Source of the DNA: Bacteroidota bacterium
GTDB lineage: Bacteria > Bacteroidota > Bacteroidia > Chitinophagales > Chitinophagaceae
Direction: 5' to 3'
DNA length: 7,568 nt
Assembly: GCA_023412975.1 (NCBI GenBank)
Contig: JAEZRB010000023.1
Coordinates: 1 to 7,568, forward strand
Shown: in pieces, positions 1 to 4,987 of the stretch
Position numbering within the stretch: the first letter of the stretch is position 1
Layout of the letters: each line of letters opens with the position of its first letter
Made by a program: the position numbers and the translations under genes
Notes under the pieces: generated by a model
What the model was told of the DNA's origin: nothing
The model's input: the letters and a program-made list of their open reading frames with translations, nothing else
Database searches by the model: none

Positions 1-150
1 ATAACTGACAACAGACTTACAGTTGCGATCATACCATATACATACCTGCATACCAATTTCCAGTATATCAACAAAGGGGATATGTTGAACATAGAGTTTG
101 ATGTATTGGGGAAGTATATCCAGAGAAGGCTATATTTGGACAAGCAATAA
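1..150 (+). CDS. ribE: Riboflavin synthase (alpha subunit), C-terminal fragment
   Basis: This is the last 49 codons and TAA stop of a gene that begins before the window; it is open in frame 1 from base 1. Riboflavin synthase converts two molecules of 6,7-dimethyl-8-ribityllumazine into riboflavin and a pyrimidine by-product, the last step of riboflavin synthesis, in the cytoplasm. The visible tail reads VAIIPYTYLHTNF, then a short linker, then GDMLNIEFDVLGKYIQRRL. This matches the end of the second lumazine-binding barrel of the family, where the pattern is roughly V-x-L-I-P-H/Y-T, then T-N/T, G-D-x-V-N-I-E-x-D-hydrophobic-x-x-K-Y. The final helix (GKYIQRRLYL) is the usual trimerisation helix. 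Identification rests on recall of the family pattern over a short fragment. The next gene starts 21 bases downstream on the same strand and looks unrelated to flavin synthesis. Confidence 0.8.
   Translation: MTDNRLTVAIIPYTYLHTNFQYINKGDMLNIEFDVLGKYIQRRLYLDKQ
106..138 (+). promoter_or_regulatory. Candidate Bacteroidota-type promoter inside the 3' end of ribE
   Basis: TATATTTG at 131-138 fits the Bacteroidota -7 consensus TAnnTTTG exactly. A TTG at 106-108 lies 22 bases upstream, within the spacing usually seen for the -33 element. Transcription would begin near 145, roughly 25 bases before the acyltransferase ATG at 172. It would give the four-gene run its own promoter although it lies in the ribE coding sequence. 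Short AT-rich matches occur by chance, so this is a candidate only. Confidence 0.35.
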
Positions 151-171
151 CTAACCCATTTTATTTCCTTC

Positions 172-1260
172 ATGACAACTGCTGCGCCAAAAAGCGTATA
201 CTATCCTGCATTAGATGGCATCAGGGGCCTTGCGATATTGCTGGTGGTTCTATTCCACAATTTCGGGTTCATGAGTTATTTCTCATTCGGTTGGTTAGGG
301 GTGGATTTGTTTTTTGTTTTATCAGGATTTCTTATAACCGATATTTTAATGCGAAGCCTGGGACAGGAAAATTTTCTGCGCAATTTTTATATGCGCCGGG
401 CGCTTCGGATCTTTCCATTGTATTACTTAAGCCTGGTGATCTTCCTGGTTATTCTGCCTGCTTTCAAATCTTTCCCCGTTAACCTCGATTACTATGTCGA
501 TAATCAATGGTGGTTCTGGACCTATCTTCAAAACTGGCTGTTTATTCTGAAGAAAACCTCATCAACTGATATACTGCATCACCTCTGGTCGCTTGCAGTG
601 GAGGAGCAGTTTTACCTGATCTGGCCGCTTATAATTCTGATCGTAAGAAAACCGCGCTTATTGTTACTTTTCATGGTCGTAGTACTGCTGTTGTTTATAT
701 TGATCCGTTATATTATCTGGGAGAAACAAATTGAGAACCTGGCTTATTTCAACCTATATACGTTTTCAAGGATCGACGGGATCGCTATTGGCAGCATGAC
801 CGCACTCGTACATCGGATCGATCAGAATTTTTTAAAGAAAAACTCAACGATTGTTGTGTTATTACTGGCAGCTGCCAACTTTTTATTTTATTTCGTTAAC
901 AGCCGGAACAATTTTGGTTTCCCCTACCTGGCCATTGTAGGCTATACCACATTTGCGCTGATGTTCGCAATCCTGATCTATGAAGCTGTTACCCGTGAAT
1001 CAAAGCTTATCAATCTTTTATTCGACAATAAACTGCTGCGCTTTTTCGGAAAGATATCCTATGGCTTTTATGTGTTTCACTGGCCCGTTTTTATCCTGAT
1101 GAATCCCGTTTTGTTAAAATGGCTAAAAACAAATATGATCCCTTATGCCGACCTGATCAGTGCGCTGCTTTGTTCGCTGGCGGGACTCTTGATAAGTTTG
1201 CTTAGCTTCCGGTATTTCGAAAGTTGGTTTTTAAAAAAGAAACATTTATTTCAACACTAA
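172..1260 (+). CDS. Acyltransferase 3 family membrane protein (OafA/YrhL-like O-acyltransferase)
   Basis: Predicted inner-membrane O-acyltransferase. The family moves acyl groups, often acetyl, onto surface sugars such as O-antigen, exopolysaccharide or peptidoglycan. The 362 residues show the family landmarks in order: YPALDGIRGL at 11-20 with D15 and R18, the conserved His at 29, GWLGVDLFFVLSGFLI at 40-55, the RRALRIFPLYY block at 75-85, HHLWSLAVEEQFYLIWP at 136-152 with H137, W139, S140 and E144/E145, RIDGIAIGS near 200, and GKISYGFYVFHWP near 290-305. Hydrophobic segments fill the rest, consistent with about ten membrane spans. The protein ends shortly after the last span (YFESWFLKKK), so it is the stand-alone form without an SGNH domain. 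The ATG at 172 lies just before the first motif and has no Shine-Dalgarno, as is common in Bacteroidota. The methyltransferase begins 24 bases after its stop. The family is certain; the acceptor and acyl group are unknown. Confidence 0.93.
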   Translation: MTTAAPKSVYYPALDGIRGLAILLVVLFHNFGFMSYFSFGWLGVDLFFVLSGFLITDILMRSLGQENFLRNFYMRRALRIFPLYYLSLVIFLVILPAFKSFPVNLDYYVDNQWWFWTYLQNWLFILKKTSSTDILHHLWSLAVEEQFYLIWPLIILIVRKPRLLLLFMVVVLLLFILIRYIIWEKQIENLAYFNLYTFSRIDGIAIGSMTALVHRIDQNFLKKNSTIVVLLLAAANFLFYFVNSRNNFGFPYLAIVGYTTFALMFAILIYEAVTRESKLINLLFDNKLLRFFGKISYGFYVFHWPVFILMNPVLLKWLKTNMIPYADLISALLCSLAGLLISLLSFRYFESWFLKKKHLFQH

Positions 1261-1284
1261 GACTAGTTTCAATTCCCGGATGAT

Positions 1285-2058
1285 ATGGACCTTTCAGAAT
1301 TAAAGAGACAACGCAGTCGCGACCTCCAACGACATCCCTGGGAAATCGTAAGGGCAGGGATCATTAGTTTCCTTTTAAAAAAATATAATTCAGCACCAGG
1401 AAATATAGCTGACGTGGGTAGTGGTGACACCTACGTACTTCAACAATTGAATTTGCCCGGGATTGAAAAACGTATCGCCGTGGATATCGGATACGACGAT
1501 GAGATCGTGTCACGATTGAAAACTAACAACAACGGAATAGAAATCCATTTCCTTCGATCAAAAGAGGATCTTGAAAATTCCCTCACACCCATCAATCTGT
1601 TCCTCTTTCTTGACGTGCTTGAACATTGCGAGGATGACAAAGCGGTTTTGTCTTCCTATGTTCATACTTCAGCTGCAGATGATCGGGCGGCTTTTTTAAT
1701 CACTGTTCCTTCTTACCAGGGTTTATGGTCTGCCCATGATCAATTGCTGGGGCATTACAGGCGTTATACACGGCGGCAGCTGGAAAAACTTTGCAATGAG
1801 GAAAAATTAAAAGTCATCCGATCAGGTTATTTCTTCTTTACGTTGTTGCCCGCAAGATGGATGCAACGAATGCTGGAGCGATCTGGTTTGCGTAAGCCCG
1901 TTAGATCAATCGACAACTGGAACGGTTCAACGGCAGTTTCCAAACTTATTTTAGCTATTTTGTGGCTGGATTTCTATATAGGGTATGGCCTGTCAAAAGC
2001 AGGCATCATACTGCCCGGTTTATCCTGTTACTGTATATGTCAAAAGTCGCCGTCGTAA
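1285..2058 (+). CDS. Class I SAM-dependent methyltransferase
   Basis: Predicted 257-residue methyltransferase with the Rossmann SAM-binding fold. Motif I is IADVGSGDTY at 41-50 (D43, G45, G47). The acidic residue expected to hold the ribose of SAM is D67 in IAVDIGY. The strand-4 motif is LFLFLDVLEHCEDD at 105-118, followed by the strand-5 region LITVPSYQGLWS at 138-149. The block HDQLLGHYRRYTRRQL at 151-166 is typical of a Methyltransf_11/23 subgroup that I recall from polysaccharide and glycolipid loci next to family 2 glycosyltransferases. The C-terminal 40 residues are hydrophobic (LILAILWLDFYIGYG), suggesting membrane contact or a buried helix pair. The ATG at 1285 is chosen because the other nearby ATG (1280) is out of frame and soon stops. 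The 3' end overlaps the next gene by 22 bases in a different frame, implying translational coupling. The substrate (sugar, lipid or other) cannot be read from the sequence. Confidence 0.85.
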   Translation: MDLSELKRQRSRDLQRHPWEIVRAGIISFLLKKYNSAPGNIADVGSGDTYVLQQLNLPGIEKRIAVDIGYDDEIVSRLKTNNNGIEIHFLRSKEDLENSLTPINLFLFLDVLEHCEDDKAVLSSYVHTSAADDRAAFLITVPSYQGLWSAHDQLLGHYRRYTRRQLEKLCNEEKLKVIRSGYFFFTLLPARWMQRMLERSGLRKPVRSIDNWNGSTAVSKLILAILWLDFYIGYGLSKAGIILPGLSCYCICQKSPS

Positions 2059-2762
2059 TACCCTGTTATAATGAAGCGTTGCGCCTGCAAACTGAAGAGT
2101 TTATTCACTTTTCGAAAATGCAGCCGAACACGATATTTTATTTTGTAGACGATGGCAGTACTGACAATACCCTTCAAAAACTGGAGGCACTTCAAAAAGA
2201 TATTCCTGACAGTGTCAGAATTTTGTCGATGCAAACTAATAAAGGAAAAGCTGAAACCGTACGACGGGGTGTAATGGAGGCAGCCGGGGCAAATGAATTT
2301 TCACATATTGGCTACCTCGATGCCGATCTGTCAACCAGCATCAGCGAATGGCACCGGCTTTGTCAAATAGCCGTTGACAACAGTTATGATTTTATAATTG
2401 GATCTAGAATCAAATTACTTGACGCTGTCATTAAGAGATCAGCATTTCGACATTTCGTCGGTCGCTTTTTAGCCACAGTGATCGATTCCCGTTACAGTCT
2501 CGGCATCTATGATACGCAATGCGGGGCTAAATGCTTCACGACAGATCTGGCACGACTAGTTGCGGGAGAACCATTCCATACACGTTGGTTTTTTGATGTT
2601 GAAATATTATTACGTATGCGTAGCCGGCTGCCCGCTACCAACGGTGCTGAAATTCCACTGAGGTCCTGGCATGATCCCGGCCATTCACATATCGGCATTA
2701 GAAATACGGCAGGAGTATTAAAAGATCTGTTTTCACTGTTTAGGCATTATCCTGTGAGGTAG
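2037..2762 (+). CDS. Family 2 glycosyltransferase, polyprenyl-/dolichyl-phosphate-glucose synthase type
   Basis: Predicted cytoplasmic GT-A enzyme that transfers a sugar from a nucleotide sugar to a polyprenyl phosphate. Landmarks in the 241-residue protein: VAVVIPCYNEA at 4-14, VDDGSTDNT at 37-45, NKGKAETVRRG at 68-78, the metal-binding DxD in LDADLST at 94-100, IIGSRI at 120-125, DTQCGAKCF at 159-167, and the acceptor-side block RWFFDVEILLRM at 183-194. The DTQCG and W-x-FDVE-hydrophobic patterns point to the ALG5/DPG-synthase branch rather than to chain-extending glycosyltransferases. There are no C-terminal membrane spans, unlike CsbB/GtrB-type enzymes. An in-frame ATG at 1962 would add 25 residues, but the fold begins right at MSKVAVVIP, so 2037 is preferred. 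The gene overlaps the methyltransferase by 22 bases and ends 2 bases before the YfhO-type gene, its probable partner. The sugar is unknown; glucose is the family default only. Confidence 0.88.
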   Translation: MSKVAVVIPCYNEALRLQTEEFIHFSKMQPNTIFYFVDDGSTDNTLQKLEALQKDIPDSVRILSMQTNKGKAETVRRGVMEAAGANEFSHIGYLDADLSTSISEWHRLCQIAVDNSYDFIIGSRIKLLDAVIKRSAFRHFVGRFLATVIDSRYSLGIYDTQCGAKCFTTDLARLVAGEPFHTRWFFDVEILLRMRSRLPATNGAEIPLRSWHDPGHSHIGIRNTAGVLKDLFSLFRHYPVR

Positions 2763-2764
2763 TA

Positions 2765-4987
2765 ATGGTAATATCAAATCAAAATATATCAAAAGATGGT
2801 TACAAGCCGACCTTGTTTTACCTGGCAATCCTGCTGATATTATTGGTAGTGGCTTATTGGCCCATCAGCTTTCACGTTTTTAGTCTGAAGAATGACGCAC
2901 TCAATTATTTTTTGCCGGTCCGGCGGCTAGTGAGTGAGTCTTATGCGAATAATATTCTGCCTTTGTGGACACCCTATCTCAATTTGGGTTATCCGCTTCA
3001 CGGCGACATGCAATCGGGAGTATGGAATCCCATTGTACAGTTTTTTTCTCTGTTCGGCACTTATTCTCTTTACACATTGATGCTTGAAACACTTCTCTAT
3101 ATCTTCCTGGGAGGTGTGGGTATGTTTTTCCTGCTTAAACATTTTAGGATCCATCCCGTGGCCAATATACTTGGGGCAACTGCATATATGTTGTGCGGGT
3201 TCAACAGTGATTCCTGCCAGTTCCTGAACTGGATTGCAGGCACATCATTCCTGCCATTTGTATTTCTTTTCTATTATCGCTGTCTAAAGGAGTCATCGCT
3301 TGTTCAGGGAGTTTATACAGGCACAGCGCTATTTTTTCTTTTTGCCTGCGCCTATCCTGCCGACTTCATCATCACCGGCTACCTGATGACGGCCATGCTG
3401 GTAGTTCACATATTTCGTTTGTGGCGCAAGAAAGAAAAAATATTCAGAGCACGATTTATTTGGTCACACATGGGGCTTCTGCTGACTTTCCTGGTATTGT
3501 CGGCACCGGCCATACTCTCCTATATGCAAAGCCTGCCTTTGCAGGAAAGAGGCAGTGGCGCCAGTTTTGATGATGTTATGAGCAACCCGCTGCACCCTGC
3601 CCTCTTGAGTTCCTTTACTACTCCTCTCGGCATCTGGAAAATGCCGAATGTTTCAATCACTGACCCACTTGTTAGAAATTCATATATGGGACTTGGTGGA
3701 TTTGTCTTATTGATGGTCGCGCTTTTGTCCAGATCAGCCCATCCCCTGCTACGGTTAAGCAAATGGGCCCTGCTCATTTTCCTGCTTTTTAGTCTTGGCG
3801 AATATGGAGGTTTACGCATCCTATCTTATTACATTCTCCCACTGATGGATACTTTCCGCCACCCCGCCAATGCAAGAATGTTCACGATATTTTTCGCCTG
3901 TATCCTGGCAGCATTCTATCTCGATGCGGTTATAAAAAAAGAAATACAAGTATTCAAAATTCGCCAGGCTTGGTGGCTCACCATCGGGATACTTTCACTT
4001 ATATTGATACTTTCATTATTCACTCCGGAAGGTATTTTCTCAAAAGATTTATTTGGTTTACTATCGGGGGCTAGTGACGGAAAAACCTGGGGCGAATCTC
4101 TAAAATCGAGGTTGGCTGCTATCCGTTATTCCGATATAGTCCTGGTAAACACAGTCATCCAATTGTTCTTCCTTATCCTGTTTTACCACTTCCTGGTGAG
4201 AAAGCCCAACTACCGGCGATTTGCATTTATCGCCATTCTTAATTCAGTTTTATTCGCCATGCTCTTTCAGCCTTTTACGGTGGTGAAAAAAGCAAGAGCT
4301 TCTGAAATACAGGGATTGATCAACGATGTGGCGGTTGAAGGATATCCTTTACCCGCGTTGGATATCTCACTTAGCGAAATGAGCCGAGACAATGAGAAGT
4401 ATATGCTCGAAATCGGCTGTCTTAGCATGTACAATAAAAAGCCTGTTCGTTCGGAATACCGGATCACACCCAGTAACCTGCTTCGCCAGAATCAGTTCTG
4501 GTTCGATACGTCCTTCCGACAGGCCATTATGAGGTATCCCCTCATGTATAGGGCTGATTTCATTGCAGCCCTGGATAAAAAAGACCAGGTACTAAGAGAT
4601 ACCCTGGGGAAATGGGCTGTTACCGGATCAGCAACAGGCATCACTGACCAAACCGGTCAAAGGCCTTATCAAATTCAACTGAAAAGTTTCAAACCAAACC
4701 ATTTCGAGGGAACCATACGAAGCGAAGTGGATGGATTTTTTGTGCTCTTACAAAGTTATTACCCCCGGTGGCAATTAACCGTCGATGGGAAAGACACACC
4801 TATCGAAATGGTCAATACAAGCTTTATGGGTTTTCGTATTCCGAAGGGCGATCACCATTTTGTACTTCATTACCAATCTGGTGACCTGAAGGTTGCTTTT
4901 ATAATTAGTCTGCTGGGTTTGGCCGGTATACTGATTTTGTCAGTATACCGGGCGCGTCGTCATCGCATCAAATACATTTTGCCATAA
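2765..4987 (+). CDS. YfhO-family multi-spanning membrane protein, putative GT-C-like glycosyltransferase
   Basis: A 740-residue integral membrane protein resembling YfhO (PF09586). Members are thought to use polyprenyl-phosphate sugars to glycosylate surface polymers outside the membrane. A first span at about 16-36 is followed by a loop with KNDALNYFLPVR (42-53) and PLWTPYLNLGYPLHGDMQSG (66-85); D44 and D81 are candidate acidic catalytic residues of the GT-C type. About a dozen further hydrophobic segments run to about 505, with FRHPANARM at 364-372. A soluble, probably beta-rich domain covers about 510-705 and includes the family signature YYPRWQLTVDGKDTPI at 665-680. One last span lies at about 708-728, before a basic tail (RARRHRIK). 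The start at 2765 has a GAGGT sequence at 2756-2760 as a plausible ribosome binding site. The gene follows the family 2 enzyme by 2 bases, matching the CsbB-YfhO pairing. Its last 28 bases overlap the convergent minus-strand gene. Family assignment is firm; the acceptor is unknown. Confidence 0.85.
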   Translation: MVISNQNISKDGYKPTLFYLAILLILLVVAYWPISFHVFSLKNDALNYFLPVRRLVSESYANNILPLWTPYLNLGYPLHGDMQSGVWNPIVQFFSLFGTYSLYTLMLETLLYIFLGGVGMFFLLKHFRIHPVANILGATAYMLCGFNSDSCQFLNWIAGTSFLPFVFLFYYRCLKESSLVQGVYTGTALFFLFACAYPADFIITGYLMTAMLVVHIFRLWRKKEKIFRARFIWSHMGLLLTFLVLSAPAILSYMQSLPLQERGSGASFDDVMSNPLHPALLSSFTTPLGIWKMPNVSITDPLVRNSYMGLGGFVLLMVALLSRSAHPLLRLSKWALLIFLLFSLGEYGGLRILSYYILPLMDTFRHPANARMFTIFFACILAAFYLDAVIKKEIQVFKIRQAWWLTIGILSLILILSLFTPEGIFSKDLFGLLSGASDGKTWGESLKSRLAAIRYSDIVLVNTVIQLFFLILFYHFLVRKPNYRRFAFIAILNSVLFAMLFQPFTVVKKARASEIQGLINDVAVEGYPLPALDISLSEMSRDNEKYMLEIGCLSMYNKKPVRSEYRITPSNLLRQNQFWFDTSFRQAIMRYPLMYRADFIAALDKKDQVLRDTLGKWAVTGSATGITDQTGQRPYQIQLKSFKPNHFEGTIRSEVDGFFVLLQSYYPRWQLTVDGKDTPIEMVNTSFMGFRIPKGDHHFVLHYQSGDLKVAFIISLLGLAGILILSVYRARRHRIKYILP
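4923..4951 (-). terminator. Perfect 12-bp hairpin just past the minus-strand stop codon; possible terminator or 3' mRNA-stabilising stem
   Basis: CCGGTATACTGA (4923-4934) and TCAGTATACCGG (4940-4951) are exact reverse complements separated by a 5-base loop (TTTTG). On the minus strand the stem begins 8 bases after the TGA at 4962-4960 of the large secreted-protein gene, the right place for a terminator. No T-run follows the stem on either strand, so it is not a textbook intrinsic terminator; RNA end protection is an alternative. The whole stem lies inside the YfhO-type coding sequence (codons for GILILSVYR), so it also forms in that mRNA, 34 bases before its stop codon. Confidence 0.45.

Noticed and set aside
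1261..1284. Possible promoter (TAGTTTCA) between the acyltransferase and methyltransferase genes
   Set aside because: It misses the final G of TAnnTTTG, has no convincing -33 element and lies too close to the start codon.
1962..2036. Upstream in-frame ATG that would lengthen the family 2 glycosyltransferase by 25 residues
   Set aside because: The extension is out-of-frame translation of the methyltransferase end and has no family similarity; the GT-A fold begins directly after the ATG at 2037.
3520..3819. 99-codon open frame on the minus strand
   Set aside because: It is antisense to a clear membrane-protein coding region and shows no domain or start context.
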